Shown in pieces: positions 9,055 to 19,770 of a stretch of 64,000 nucleotides of DNA. The stretch comes from Tildeniella torsiva UHER 1998/13D. Its GTDB lineage: Bacteria; Cyanobacteriota; Cyanobacteriia; Phormidesmidales; Phormidesmidaceae. Positions within the stretch are counted from its first letter, which is position 1. The number at the start of each line of letters is the position of its first letter. The stretch is from NCBI GenBank assembly GCA_019358835.1, contig JAHHIH010000008.1, positions 62,001 to 126,000 on the forward strand. The letters are read 5' to 3'. The translations under genes and the position numbers were made by a program. Below the pieces are notes generated by a model. The model was not told where the DNA came from. It searched no databases and saw only the letters and a program-made list of their open reading frames with translations.

Positions 9055-10659
9055 CTATGGGCTATTCGAGATTTCTTCAAGTAAAAACTCAACAACTTCT
9101 AAACTACATCCTATCTGACTCTCTGCCCAATTAAGAAGATTTGTCACTCTGATTCCTTGAGCAGCTGAACCATCAATCATATTGGATGAAGGCATGCGAA
9201 CTGAAAACTGCAGTCTTTCAAATTGAGGCTGTGGCAATTCAGATATTTTCTTGTGAAGATAACCTCGCTTCATAAAATTTGATGAATTACTGATAGGAAT
9301 AGTACTCGTCAAGCGATCAGCAACACTAGCGGTGTTAGGGTCTGATCTAGAATGATCAAAACCTATTAATTCCTTTCGTTGAGTATCATCAGAAGGATAT
9401 CTCCCTTCAAATATCCTCCCTGAAAAGCCTAAATATTCAAGCCATATATCTTGAAATTCATTTTCTTCAAAATTACTGTACTTAGGAACTCTTTTTATGG
9501 GGCTATTACGGCGTCCCGCCTGAAAAGAATAATCAACATATATACAATCACATTTAACATTCAAAAAACTTGTCTCAGAGTTAACCTGCCAATTTCCAAT
9601 GCATGCTCCCGTCAGATTTGCTCTCAAGAATTGCGTTCTTAATGCCTTCACACTACCCAAAAAGGCATTGCTAAGATTAGCATTCCTGAGCTTTGCTAAA
9701 GATATATCTGCGTCAAATAAATAAGCTCCTGACAAGTCTGATCCTGAAAGGTCTGCCTGAATCAAATTAGTTTTTTCTAGTCCTGAATTGTGCATTAGGC
9801 TAAATCTCAAGCTGGTGCCACTTAAATCCGCACCATTTAATTGCGCCTGTCTAAAGTCAACATAATCCAAACGAAGCTGGCTTAGGTTCTTGCCTTCAAA
9901 ATTTAACTGCTTGCCGTTACGAGTTCGACAAAGCTCAATCAAGCCGGGATCTACTGAGAATTTGCACTTATTGTTTATCGTGGAATCAACCCATTCTGTA
10001 TATTTTATAGAGGCATTGCAAAAACACGAGTTAGTAATCTTTGCTTTTTTTAAATTTGAAAAATCTAAATTCGAGTAGTTAAAGTCACAACCATTTAGAT
10101 TTGACATTTTAAAGGAAGATGCTTTAAGGTTAGCTCTTTCAAAGCTGGTGCTTGAATTCTCACTTTCGTATATATTATAAAGCCTCAATCCTCTTGGGAA
10201 ATCCAAGGCAAAAATTGCGATTAAGCAAACAACAATAATCCAAAGATCTGGAAGCAAAAGTAAAAAAATAGACAAAAATACTACAATCCAAACCATTATG
10301 AATAACAAGTCAAAAATGGTTTCAATCAATAAAATTTCTCTTTTTGAAGTTTCCCCTCTGTTAGCGGAAAGAAAACTTATTATCTGTCTATAGCTGAATC
10401 CTAAATCTGCACCTTCAAACTTTGCTCCCGCTAAGTTAGTGTTAACGAAGCTACAACCTTTGATTTTGGAATAACTAAAATTTACCCCTGACAGATTGAC
10501 GTTATCAAATGACTGGTGAAGTAAATAAATTCCTCTGAAGTCTCTAACTCCATCAGCATAGCTTTCTAATATTCTTTCAGAGCAGATGCTTCCAAAAAGC
10601 CTTGTTTTTACGCGTATCTTCAATGACTTAAAGTGTTGAACAAAGCGAATTGTACGCAT
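9055..10659 (-). CDS. pentapeptide-repeat protein with central TM hairpin
   Basis: A(D/N)LXX repeats (LNGADLSGTSLRFSLMHNSGLEKTNLIQADLSGSDLSGAYLFDADISLAKLRNANLSNA) plus hydrophobic hairpin. Confidence 0.8.
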   Translation of the reverse strand: MRTIRFVQHFKSLKIRVKTRLFGSICSERILESYADGVRDFRGIYLLHQSFDNVNLSGVNFSYSKIKGCSFVNTNLAGAKFEGADLGFSYRQIISFLSANRGETSKREILLIETIFDLLFIMVWIVVFLSIFLLLLPDLWIIVVCLIAIFALDFPRGLRLYNIYESENSSTSFERANLKASSFKMSNLNGCDFNYSNLDFSNLKKAKITNSCFCNASIKYTEWVDSTINNKCKFSVDPGLIELCRTRNGKQLNFEGKNLSQLRLDYVDFRQAQLNGADLSGTSLRFSLMHNSGLEKTNLIQADLSGSDLSGAYLFDADISLAKLRNANLSNAFLGSVKALRTQFLRANLTGACIGNWQVNSETSFLNVKCDCIYVDYSFQAGRRNSPIKRVPKYSNFEENEFQDIWLEYLGFSGRIFEGRYPSDDTQRKELIGFDHSRSDPNTASVADRLTSTIPISNSSNFMKRGYLHKKISELPQPQFERLQFSVRMPSSNMIDGSAAQGIRVTNLLNWAESQIGCSLEVVEFLLEEISNSP

Positions 10660-10788
10660 AATTTTATCTTTAAAGCGAAAGCCATCCTAATGGAGGACTT
10701 AGATTTTCTCCAAGGATATAAGGGGTTATAGCATTACGGGTGCTAGATTTAGCAATATCTTTGATAACCATGACTCAAAGAGTAAAGC

Positions 10789-11166
10789 TCAAATAGAGTC
10801 ATCCACCCAGCCACAATGCCCACAATCCCAATGAATCTGGCCCTCAGTCGCTTTGGGCACCGGCCTCTCACAGTTAGGGCATCGGGACGTAAACAGCGGG
10901 TGAACATCCAACATCTCCAACCGTTGCTCCAAAGTTAGCCGCTGCACCGGTTCTAAAATTAGTTCCCCATCGTAGTAGCTGGCTCCCTCCGGCTGCCATT
11001 CCTCGCCATACCAGGCCAACGGCTCATCAGGAACAGCGATCGCCCTAGTAGCCAACCTAAAGTCCTTACAGCTATCCTCCTCTACGCCATTAGGATGCTC
11101 AGCGCAGACCATATAAGGGCTGTGGGCGCAGAAGTGACAGAGATTGCAGCAGTCGAGCTTAGCCAT
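10789..11166 (-). CDS. Cys-rich zinc-ribbon-like protein
   Basis: CCNLCHFCAHSPYMVC and CPNCERP...CGHCGW. Confidence 0.5.
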   Translation of the reverse strand: MAKLDCCNLCHFCAHSPYMVCAEHPNGVEEDSCKDFRLATRAIAVPDEPLAWYGEEWQPEGASYYDGELILEPVQRLTLEQRLEMLDVHPLFTSRCPNCERPVPKATEGQIHWDCGHCGWVDDSI

Positions 11167-11384
11167 TAGTACCCGCAAGCATCTGCCCCAAGTGACCTGG
11201 TAATAGTACCGTCTGGCTCTAGCGTCGCGCACCAGATACCATCAGCTCGCCAGAGTTGATAACGATAGTTGGCCTCATAAACGATGAAGATAGCGGCCAT
11301 GAGTAGAACGGTACAAGCTGCGATCGCTCCTATGACGCGTAAAGGCCTTACCGTAGTCGGCGTAATTGGCTGAGTGTTTTTCAT
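11166..11384 (-). CDS. small membrane protein
   Basis: 72 aa ORF with one TM segment abutting the downstream ORF. Confidence 0.4.
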   Translation of the reverse strand: MKNTQPITPTTVRPLRVIGAIAACTVLLMAAIFIVYEANYRYQLWRADGIWCATLEPDGTITRSLGADACGY

Positions 11385-11567
11385 CTGGTTTTCTAAGCAC
11401 CTTTGCTTAAAATGCCCAGAGACGGGGAATCCATCACTGCTCTTAGGTAAGGGGTATTAATTAGTAGCCGTCTCTACCCCTTGCTGGGAGTCGTCTATTT
11501 GCTACTGCTGGGACGGTTGCTATCGAGGTAACAGCATCAACGTAGGACAGTCCTACAGGACAGCAGA

Positions 11568-11753
11568 TTACTCTGACCGAATAGAACGATATCTAGCAAT
11601 AATCTGGTGCATTTCCTCACGAACTAAGCGATGAACTCGTGAATCCGCTTGGATCGGCTCTGAGAAGTCTGGTGCTACCAGGAATGCTTGACCATCCTTG
11701 TCGAAGGTCAAGCGCATCTCCTTCACATCCACAAAGGGTTCTAAGTCTTTCAA
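11568..11753 (-). CDS. hypothetical small protein
   Basis: 61 aa ORF. Confidence 0.35.
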   Translation of the reverse strand: MKDLEPFVDVKEMRLTFDKDGQAFLVAPDFSEPIQADSRVHRLVREEMHQIIARYRSIRSE

Positions 11754-11793
11754 GAGGTGATAAAAGGTATTGAAGAGTTGACCAACGTCTTTA

Positions 11794-12343
11794 GAGGGTG
11801 TTTGAAAAGTCGGACGGGGTCAAAAATTACGCTAATCGCCTGACCATGATACGGATCATGGCGACGTAGATGAGGGTTTCTGAGGTTTCCGGCAACCGTT
11901 CGTAATCTCGCACCAAGCGTCGGCAACCCATCAACCAGCCAAAGGTACGCTCGACCACCCAGCGTTTCTTCAGCAGGACAAACCCTTTGGTCTGTTGTGG
12001 TCGCAAGACGACCTCGACGATCCAGTGATAGGTATCCATCACCCACATCATGAAGGCAGGGCCGTCAAAGCCGCCATCCGCCCAAATCAGATTTAGCCTG
12101 GTGATGGCTGCTCCCATGGCCTTCACCCGAGCGAGCACCTGCTTGCCGCCTTCCCGTTCGGGCACACTGGCCGCGGTGACGAGTACCAGCAACACCAGAC
12201 CCAACGTATCGACGGTCGCGAACCGTTTGCGACCTTTAATCTTTTTGCCCGCATCGTAGCCCCACTCCGGCGTTGCTGACGACTATCTGCAACCTATACG
12301 GAGTGAGCTTTTTTACTCAAGCCCTAACTTTTCAAACACCCTC
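11794..12343 (-). mobile_element. IS5-like element, internally deleted (550 bp)
   Basis: TIRs GAGGGTGTTTGAAAAGT / ACTTTTCAAACACCCTC; TTA on both flanks as TSD; partial DDE transposase inside. Confidence 0.8.
11827..12204 (-). pseudogene. IS5-like transposase, C-terminal remnant
   Basis: IWADGGFDGPAF...WVVERTFGWLMGCRRLVRDYERLPETSETLIYVAMIRIMVRRL. Confidence 0.75.
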
Positions 12344-12597
12344 TTAGGCTAAATACTAAGTGGCCTTAGGATACTTTGCTTGAAAAATTGAAATAGACCG
12401 AAAGTTTGACTGGCCTGTATTCTACCTTTAGACCGGTAGATCTCTCAAATTACACGTTTTGACGGTTCTCCATGCTCCCCCAGCACTACGCGCTACGATG
12501 AAAAAACACTGCGAACCCTCCTGGGACAAAGCAATTAATCTCAAATAACCCAGGAATTGATAGTTAGTCTTAAATGCGCTGTTACTTAAATCTTCGG

Positions 12598-13080
12598 CTA
12601 TCCTACAATTCCGAGTGTTTTTTCCCTCACATTTCTCACTGAAGCAGCTATAAATAACACTTCTTGTGTTGGTTCCAGCTTCTCTCTTTCACCCTCTAAT
12701 CTTCTTACTTCTTCTGGATTTTCATTGGGTGGATGCGAAAAATAACGTATTTCTGAGTTTAGTTTAGCCCTACTATCATCCAGTTCACTATCTAGTCTTG
12801 GATCGAAGATGCCACCACATGCCAAATATAGTTCACGAGCATCAACCTCACTGAGGTCATCTAAAGAGATCCCTCCTGCATCCAAGGATTTGATCATATA
12901 TGAAATAAAGTCTGGAATTTCAAAAGCTCTTGGAACGGCGCCAGCTGCACGTCCAGATATATGTTTTAGCCTTTCTTTATAAGGATCCTTATCGTGAATT
13001 GCTATGACTTCTCCAACGCCAGGAACCCCTTTGAAATAATCTTTAATGCGCTTTCCAACATAATCAAAGAAATTTCCCAT
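12598..13080 (-). CDS. hypothetical protein
   Basis: 160 aa ORF. Confidence 0.5.
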   Translation of the reverse strand: MGNFFDYVGKRIKDYFKGVPGVGEVIAIHDKDPYKERLKHISGRAAGAVPRAFEIPDFISYMIKSLDAGGISLDDLSEVDARELYLACGGIFDPRLDSELDDSRAKLNSEIRYFSHPPNENPEEVRRLEGEREKLEPTQEVLFIAASVRNVREKTLGIVG

Positions 13081-13289
13081 AACGCAAAACCTGGTAAATG
13101 CTAAAAGTATTTTAGCGTCAGCATTTCAGATATAAACGGATTTATTTAAAAAATCTGTATCCTGCTCAACAAAAGTGACCTAAATTGATCACCTTTCCCT
13201 CCAGGGGTAGCTTTTTCTCACTGTTCAAAAACTTCGTCGAATAGCTGCTTGTAGCTGGGTATTCTCTAGGAACAAACGACAGTGAACTA

Positions 13290-13838
13290 TTGGTCAGCAG
13301 GAATTGCAGCACTTCTAGCAGTAGTATTGGTGAGCTGCTTCAGCACAGCAGTTGTGGCCACAGAACGCTAGGTGACGGACCCTGCCCTGCTGCCGTCGCC
13401 AGCCTTAACCTGCCCACCGCCATTGTTGTCTCTGTAGGCGATGGCGACACACTGCGGACGGACTATCAAGGCCAGAACATCACAGTCCGGTTCGTCTGCA
13501 TTGACACGTCAGAGACAACACAAACCCCTTGGAGGTCAGCGGCTACAGAGCGCTTGCGCCAGCTCATCCCCAGCGGCTCCACCATTCAATTCAAGGAAGC
13601 TGATACAGACTGCTATGGACGCATGGTGGCTAAGGTTTATGCTGGTGGCCAGAACGTAAACCTACAAATGGTCAACGAGGGGCATGCAGCGGTCTACACC
13701 CAATTTTTGAGCAGTTGCCCCAATACAGACGACGCTCTCCTGTGCGCAAAAACTCAAGCCCAGCAGCAGCAGCGGTTGAACTTCTGGAATCAGCCCAATC
13801 CTGTAATGCTCTGGGATTATCGACGCAGTAATCGTTGA
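13290..13838 (+). CDS. thermonuclease/SNase-like nuclease
   Basis: AIVVSVGDGDTLRTDYQGQNITVRFVCIDTSET...DCYGRMVAKVY; signal-like N-terminus lies in another frame. Confidence 0.75.
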   Translation: MVSRNCSTSSSSIGELLQHSSCGHRTLGDGPCPAAVASLNLPTAIVVSVGDGDTLRTDYQGQNITVRFVCIDTSETTQTPWRSAATERLRQLIPSGSTIQFKEADTDCYGRMVAKVYAGGQNVNLQMVNEGHAAVYTQFLSSCPNTDDALLCAKTQAQQQQRLNFWNQPNPVMLWDYRRSNR

Positions 13839-13855
13839 GGGCTTTAAAAGGGGAA

Positions 13856-13895
13856 AGAATGGGCCCGCAGAGTTATGCCTCTGCGGGCCCATTCT
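13856..13895. terminator. strong hairpin, bidirectional-terminator-like
   Basis: AGAATGGGCCCGCAGAG-TTATGC-CTCTGCGGGCCCATTCT, 17-bp perfect arms. Confidence 0.65.
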
Positions 13896-13982
13896 CTGTG
13901 ACCTCCAAAATATCACATTTGTTTTGCTGGTGCCACTCCTTTAGCAGCTTCAAAAGCATTACTTTATTTAGGCTGTAGGCAT

Positions 13983-14315
13983 TTGAGGAACGCTATGACC
14001 ATCACTGCAGAAGAAAGAATTAAAGTCATCCATAACTCCCTAGCCGCGTTTGAAAAGGTTGCTGAGTTTGTTTTGGATGTGGAGATAGTCTACTTTGACC
14101 GGCCCAAGAACCACACGCTACGGATGGCCATCGAGCATTTCAGAGAGGGCTTGGGCGCTAACTGGCGCGACTACAACCAATCTGGCCTCAACGATGAGTT
14201 AGTGACTAGCTTTGGAATGGTGGCCCACAACCTACAGCCCAAGCCGCTGAAGGAGGCTATTCAGTGGCTGCACTTCACCACCCAAGACATGTTGCTGCTG
14301 AGGGAGCGGGGGTAG
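13983..14315 (+). CDS. hypothetical protein
   Basis: 110 aa ORF. Confidence 0.5.
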   Translation: MRNAMTITAEERIKVIHNSLAAFEKVAEFVLDVEIVYFDRPKNHTLRMAIEHFREGLGANWRDYNQSGLNDELVTSFGMVAHNLQPKPLKEAIQWLHFTTQDMLLLRERG

Positions 14316-14375
14316 TTGGCTTTAGCACAAAGGGCAATTGCACCCCTCCCCTGGGCGATCCTAATCAACTAGACT

Positions 14376-14957
14376 GTGCAGACTCACCCTCAATGGGTGC
14401 TTGAACCAGCACCTACCCTGACGATGATCGAACCCCAGAACTGCGCCCAGGCGATCGCATCCCATACTCCAATCGACCCAGCAGAGGCAGAGTCCATAGT
14501 CGCCACGCTGGCGTTCCTGGATGAACACGATCGCTGCTGGCAACGAGACAACTACGTGGGACACCTCACTGCTTCGGCCTGGGTGGTCAATGCTGCAAAA
14601 TCCCATGTGCTGCTGACTCATCACCGGAAGTTTAACTACTGGCTTCAGTTAGGTGGCCATGTGGATGAAGAGGATGGATCTCTACTAGCAGCTGCCCTGC
14701 GCGAAGCTAGGGAAGAATCCGGCATCCAGGCAATTGAGCCCCTACAGACCACCATCTTTGACATCGGCCACCACCCCATCAATACCGCTAAAGAACCGCC
14801 CCATGTGCATTACGACATCCGGTTTCTGCTGGTGGCCAAGACGATGGACTTTGTAATGTCTGAGGAATCCAACGACCTAGCCTGGGTTCCCCTGGGAGAG
14901 GTGGCCACCGTCAGCAGTTCAGCAGCCCTACGGCGGATGGCCCAGAAGCTTTGCTAG
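14376..14957 (+). CDS. Nudix hydrolase
   Basis: GGHVDEEDGSLLAAALREAREESGI Nudix box. Confidence 0.85.
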   Translation: MQTHPQWVLEPAPTLTMIEPQNCAQAIASHTPIDPAEAESIVATLAFLDEHDRCWQRDNYVGHLTASAWVVNAAKSHVLLTHHRKFNYWLQLGGHVDEEDGSLLAAALREAREESGIQAIEPLQTTIFDIGHHPINTAKEPPHVHYDIRFLLVAKTMDFVMSEESNDLAWVPLGEVATVSSSAALRRMAQKLC

Positions 14958-15320
14958 ATGGCGCTCTGAAAGAGCATTGCCCAGATTTATGACTCGGTGG
15001 GATGAGCTGGCGATCGCTCGGTAGCCTAAGCGATCGCCTACCTCCACCTGGGCACTCTAGACCTACAGCGGACAACAGCGGATTGCACCCATGCAAATCT
15101 GCACCCTGAATTTGCAACCTCCGAGACTGCCGCTGGTCTTGGAGGTTTTGTTTTTGGATCCCCTCAATGACAACGGTTTGCCGATAGTGGGGATGGAACA
15201 ATTATGAAGTGCTAATGCAGTAATGATGTAGAAAATGAAGTGCAGATATTTTCTGTGCTAATCAGTTCAAGAGTATGGGTTTTGCTTTAGTTCAGGGGAA
15301 CAATAAATCTATCTTAATTC

Positions 15321-15761
15321 GTGAATTTTCTAGTGGAAAATGTATTCTTGCAGGCGCTAAAGCTTTCTCCCCTATTTTTCTTATTGCTAAGTGGAACTAG
15401 GGTTAGTGCTCAAAGTCTCCCTCCTTATGCAGGCACAACCTGCTCTGCCTTTGCGACCCATCCAGAAGCCCAGTGGCATTACTACATGGGGACTGCGCCA
15501 TCTTCCGTGGATGACGATAGTGATGGACTGGCCTGTGAGTATTTGACCAGCACTATTAGGAGCGATGGCAGCCGAATCTTTAACAATCAAGCTAATCGTG
15601 GCAACGTAAGATACACGATGGAAGTTTGGCGAGTTAATGCCACAGATGTTTATCTACGCATCAAATCGAGCCAGGGAATGGATTTTACAACCCGTAGTTT
15701 TCCATCTGATCCAGCGGCCCGAGAGCATATGAATACTTACTACCGAAATCTGCTCCGTTAA
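15321..15761 (+). CDS. secreted Excalibur-like (calcium-binding) protein
   Basis: signal peptide; CSAFATHPEAQWHYY...VDDDSDGLACEYL. Confidence 0.65.
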   Translation: MNFLVENVFLQALKLSPLFFLLLSGTRVSAQSLPPYAGTTCSAFATHPEAQWHYYMGTAPSSVDDDSDGLACEYLTSTIRSDGSRIFNNQANRGNVRYTMEVWRVNATDVYLRIKSSQGMDFTTRSFPSDPAAREHMNTYYRNLLR

Positions 15762-15782
15762 TACCAATTTGATAAAAGGTGG

Positions 15783-16415
15783 ATGTCAAAGTATCGTCGC
15801 TCTAGCCGATCAATAAATCGCCGTCATCCTGCGACCCGACCCCATTGGGCAGTGGTTCTCTCTGCCCTGGTGTTTGGCAGCTATGCTCTGGTTCATCTTC
15901 ACCACCTATTTTTCCAAAGCAATAGTGCAGATGGCCCTGGCTGGGCGATTGGTAAACCTCAAACCCAATGGAACTTTCGCCTGGGGAATCAGCCGCTGCC
16001 CGAACTCAAAGCGCTAGCCCTGGAGTTGGTGAACCGCGATCGTCAGGTGAATGGACTACCGCCTCTGGTCGAAGACCCCCTACTCTCCCAAGTGGCGCAG
16101 CGCCATGCCGAGGATATGCTGGCTCGTCAGTTCTATGATCACGTTAACCCCGATGGCCAAGACCCCTCAGACCGTTTCATAGCAGCAGGAGGCCAGGTTG
16201 GGGCTGGGGAAAACATCATGCAGCAGAAGGGAACGATCCCGATGGCTCTGTCTCTAGGTTTGGTAGAAGAATACCAGCAGGGGTGGATGGATAGCCCTGG
16301 CCATCGAGAGAACTTGCTGACTCCCCACTACACTACCTTTGGGTATGGGATAGTGGCCTCGCCCACGGGGACTGAAATCTATGCGGTGCAGTTGTTTAGC
16401 TTTCCAGCGCAGTAG
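15783..16415 (+). CDS. CAP/SCP-like domain protein
   Basis: ALELVNRDRQVNGLPPLVEDPLLSQVAQRHAEDMLARQFYDHVNPDGQDPSDR...AGENI...GHRENLL. Confidence 0.85.
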   Translation: MSKYRRSSRSINRRHPATRPHWAVVLSALVFGSYALVHLHHLFFQSNSADGPGWAIGKPQTQWNFRLGNQPLPELKALALELVNRDRQVNGLPPLVEDPLLSQVAQRHAEDMLARQFYDHVNPDGQDPSDRFIAAGGQVGAGENIMQQKGTIPMALSLGLVEEYQQGWMDSPGHRENLLTPHYTTFGYGIVASPTGTEIYAVQLFSFPAQ

Positions 16416-16429
16416 GCAAGGGCGAAGAT

Positions 16430-17452
16430 TTACTCTTCTACCAACTGAGTCCATTCCGCTAGAGCCAACGCAACCAGATCCTCAAAAGACTCAAACTGTG
16501 GCCGATAACCCAGCAATGGCTCACAGAACTTGGCGTAATCGCCATAGGAAAGATGATAGCTAGAGCTAATCCGGCTTTTCCCTAAGTAGAAGGTGACGCG
16601 CTTCTCTTTAAACCATAGTGAGATGCCTGCCCAAGCCAACCCTTTCACCCGCTCTTTTTTATAGGTACGGCCTGGTGCCCCAAACTCCTTTTTGGGGTAG
16701 GGCAAAACTAGGTATAGCTCAGGCAAACTACTGCCCATCAATGGCAGAAACTCGGCACAGAGCTTGGTTTTGTAAACTTCTTTTTCACCTTTAGCCAAGC
16801 CGTACTGAGTTCGGCTGGAGCGGCCTACCTCCCCCATGCGCTCGTCGAACTCAAGGATCTGAAGTCGCAGGGCCGATACCAGTTCTGCCTGTTCCGGGGT
16901 CATCTGCTCTAGCTGTGCCCGCAAGGACTTAGGTGGCCGCCCGATGACCCGCGCAGGGGTCGTTAGCGCTGGCTCTCCCTCTACAGACCGTAGAAAAGGA
17001 TGAAACTTACGATCTACCTCAACCACTGGCTCTGCTGCTGAGTCAGCGCTGGTAATCTGGAAGCTGAAGTGATCACCATCGCCAGTAATGGTGAATCGGT
17101 AAAACTCAAAATTGAGGCGGTTGTACTCCCGGTCGATGTGGTTGTGGGCATGGAATGTGGGGGCGATCGCTACCAGGCGAATGGGCAGACTGTAGTCTAC
17201 TTGGTCAGCAAAGGGCTGGGCATGGCGCAAGCTGGCGTAGTAGCGGGTGAGCTGCTGCACCACATATCGATCCTCTACATTCTTCAGTTCAAGAACGACA
17301 AGCTGCCGTTCTGGGGTAGTAGCTAGGATGTCGCAGATCTGGCCTTCAATGATGTACTGGCGGGCCAGAGGCTTGAGGTTGAGTAGTGGTTCTAGACTTG
17401 CCCAGATGAATTCTTCCAAGTTGAATTCTGTGTGGAAAGCCCAATCTGCCAT
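16430..17452 (-). CDS. PD-(D/E)XK/NucS-like nuclease-fold protein
   Basis: IIEGQICDILATTPERQLVVLELKNVEDRYVVQQLTRYY resembles D...ExK core. Confidence 0.5.
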   Translation of the reverse strand: MADWAFHTEFNLEEFIWASLEPLLNLKPLARQYIIEGQICDILATTPERQLVVLELKNVEDRYVVQQLTRYYASLRHAQPFADQVDYSLPIRLVAIAPTFHAHNHIDREYNRLNFEFYRFTITGDGDHFSFQITSADSAAEPVVEVDRKFHPFLRSVEGEPALTTPARVIGRPPKSLRAQLEQMTPEQAELVSALRLQILEFDERMGEVGRSSRTQYGLAKGEKEVYKTKLCAEFLPLMGSSLPELYLVLPYPKKEFGAPGRTYKKERVKGLAWAGISLWFKEKRVTFYLGKSRISSSYHLSYGDYAKFCEPLLGYRPQFESFEDLVALALAEWTQLVEE

Positions 17453-17509
17453 ATTTTTCCTGAGGCTACTTTAAGAAGAATAGCAATTTGACCAAGCTGG
17501 GCTGCTGGG

Positions 17510-18361
17510 TTAACTTACCAGCCGTTGCCAGCCGTGGGCGACATACCCTGCATCGGCTACTACACCAATCAAGTTGACAGGAGTATTAGCAGCCGCGTAG
17601 TAAGCAATTTGCGGTGATAGGTTGTCGATCGCCTCCACCCGACGCTTGGCGGGACGAATGTATATGACTAAAACAGCGCGATCGCCCATGCGCCCTAGTA
17701 GCCGAGTTGCATTATCAATAACACTTTTTTCCCGACGATTGTGGGCTTCGTCCTCTGACAGATTTGCTAGGGCTTGGGCGCTCAGCAGCGGGGCATTCAC
17801 CAGGTCGAGCACCACCACCTGCCCCAACAGATCCACTAAATCGGTTTCGTTCCAGTAGTTGACCCGCTTAAAGCCTCGGGTTTTGAGAAAGGTGGCCTCT
17901 GCTGGAGGCAAAGCATCGCTACCGGGGACAAAATAGTCCACAGTAATATCGCTGATGATGCGCTCCCGACCAATTAGCCGCCTGACACTGTCAATTTCAT
18001 CCTCGACAGCATCTTTAACCTGAGTAGCAATTTTGCGTTCAACTTCTTGCTGCACAATGTCGGCGGCAACTTTGCGGGCATCGCCCAGGCTTTTGCCAAA
18101 GATATAGGTGGCTATACCGCCCAAGGCACCCAACGCTACCAGCAAGAACTTCATCAGGTCTAAGAACTGGTTGAAGCTTTTGCTCAAATCCTCGTTGGAT
18201 TGCCGTAACAGTTCTACCACTTCGTTTGAGGTTAGCGGTGTCGCTGGGGGCGGGGCAGTAGGGGCTGGAGTGGACTGAGGTATCTGAGCCAGTACATCCA
18301 GCATGTGAAACCAATCAGACGGTAACCAGTGCATAAGGTTTGGTGCAGCGTGCTCTGGCAA
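17510..18361 (-). CDS. hypothetical membrane-anchored protein
   Basis: 283 aa ORF with TM segment FLLVALGALGGIATYIFG. Confidence 0.5.
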   Translation of the reverse strand: MPEHAAPNLMHWLPSDWFHMLDVLAQIPQSTPAPTAPPPATPLTSNEVVELLRQSNEDLSKSFNQFLDLMKFLLVALGALGGIATYIFGKSLGDARKVAADIVQQEVERKIATQVKDAVEDEIDSVRRLIGRERIISDITVDYFVPGSDALPPAEATFLKTRGFKRVNYWNETDLVDLLGQVVVLDLVNAPLLSAQALANLSEDEAHNRREKSVIDNATRLLGRMGDRAVLVIYIRPAKRRVEAIDNLSPQIAYYAAANTPVNLIGVVADAGYVAHGWQRLVS

Positions 18362-18374
18362 TTATAAAGAACTA

Positions 18375-18581
18375 TTGGTTGCTACCGTCTCAAGGAAAGG
18401 TAAACGGCTAGAGATGATGCACGATGTGATCAGGATTCCAGTTACCGGACGCTACCGATTGCTGTGCCGTGATGATGGCGAGCAGGTGGTGCCGGTCAAG
18501 GTGATCTCCCATGAGGACTATAACCCCCTAAGCAGAAGCCCTAAACGATTTCTGAGCAAGCTGCTTTCGAGGAAGCCTTAG
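18375..18581 (+). CDS. hypothetical small protein
   Basis: 68 aa ORF. Confidence 0.35.
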   Translation: MVATVSRKGKRLEMMHDVIRIPVTGRYRLLCRDDGEQVVPVKVISHEDYNPLSRSPKRFLSKLLSRKP

Positions 18582-18869
18582 CCAAAGGAAAACACAAAAC
18601 CCTATTTTGGGTCACTAGTCATAATTTCACGGCTTTTCTCGCCGCCAGGCAGCATGTTCTCCCTCAGGCTCTGTTTCTTATTGGGGTCTACTGATCGCCA
18701 AAACCCGTATTCTCTCGTTGAAGCCAGCGGGAGCGTTGATATACAAAGGTTTCAGGTGTTTTCAATAGAGCACTATTGCGAGGGAGTGTCATTAGCGGGC
18801 GGGTGGGGTAGACCCCGACGAAAATGGTGGTCTAGAATCGTTGTGTAGTCGGCCTCCCAGAAGCCGACC

Positions 18870-19691
18870 CTTCCCACTCGCTGGGAAATTAATTGAATGG
18901 AAACGGGTGGCACCAAGCCGGGACCACATTGTGTGCGGTCTTCCCACTCGCTGGGAAATTAATTGAATGGAAACATCGTGGCGCCGGATGAGGCTCACCT
19001 CAAACTTTTCCACTTCCCACTCGCTGGGAAATTAATTGAATGGAAACCATCGCTCATCTTGGCTATTAGTACTTTAGAGGAAGTACTTCCCACTCGCTGG
19101 GAAATTAATTGAATGGAAACATTACTGAAGGTTTCCACTCGCTGCCAATCTCCGTCTTCCCACTCGCTGGGAAATTAATTGAATGGAAACGGGTAAACTC
19201 GCCGTCCGCGTCCACGGGAATTCCAACACTTCCCACTCGCTGGGAAATTAATTGAATGGAAACTCTTCGTTTGGCTCCTCCGCTGGTGGAGCCGGGGCTT
19301 CCCACTCGCTGGGAAATTAATTGAATGGAAACAGTTAGTCTGTTGAGGGTCTGGCGCTGGTTCCGGGTCCTTCCCACTCGCTGGGAAATTAATTGAATGG
19401 AAACCTCGCAGTGCCCCAAGAGATATAGGTAATACCTCCGGCTTCCCACTCGCTGGGAAATTAATTGAATGGAAACGCTTCATATTGAATACACATCGCT
19501 GCAACGAATCCGGCCTTCCCACTCGCTGGGAAATTAATTGAATGGAAACGCGGGAGAAATACAAATCCGACGCTCTTCAAACAACTTCCCACTCGCTGGG
19601 AAATTAATTGAATGGAAACTAACCTAAGCTTCTATCCTCTCAAGAGTTCATAAAATCTTCCCACTCGCTGGGAAATTAATTGAATGGAAAC
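18870..19691 (+). CRISPR. CRISPR array 1: 12 identical 35-bp repeats, 11 spacers
   Basis: Repeat CTTCCCACTCGCTGGGAAATTAATTGAATGGAAAC; spacers about 34-38 nt; strand inferred from 3' ATGGAAAC. Confidence 0.98.
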
Positions 19692-19770
19692 GGTAACCAA
19701 GGATGCAGAGCTTTACCCGTGCGAAGCAGGACGAAAGGTTAAGTGGCCATGGCATAATTTCAGGCTATAG

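Noticed and set aside
11568-11793. Gene truncated by the IS insertion
   Set aside because: The frame meets a stop just upstream of the insertion site when the IS is removed, so disruption cannot be shown.
18792-19564. Minus-strand ORFs through array 1 (e.g. 19105-19449, 19175-19564)
   Set aside because: Translations are the CRISPR repeat read through (SIQLISQRVG, FHSINFPASGK); not genes.
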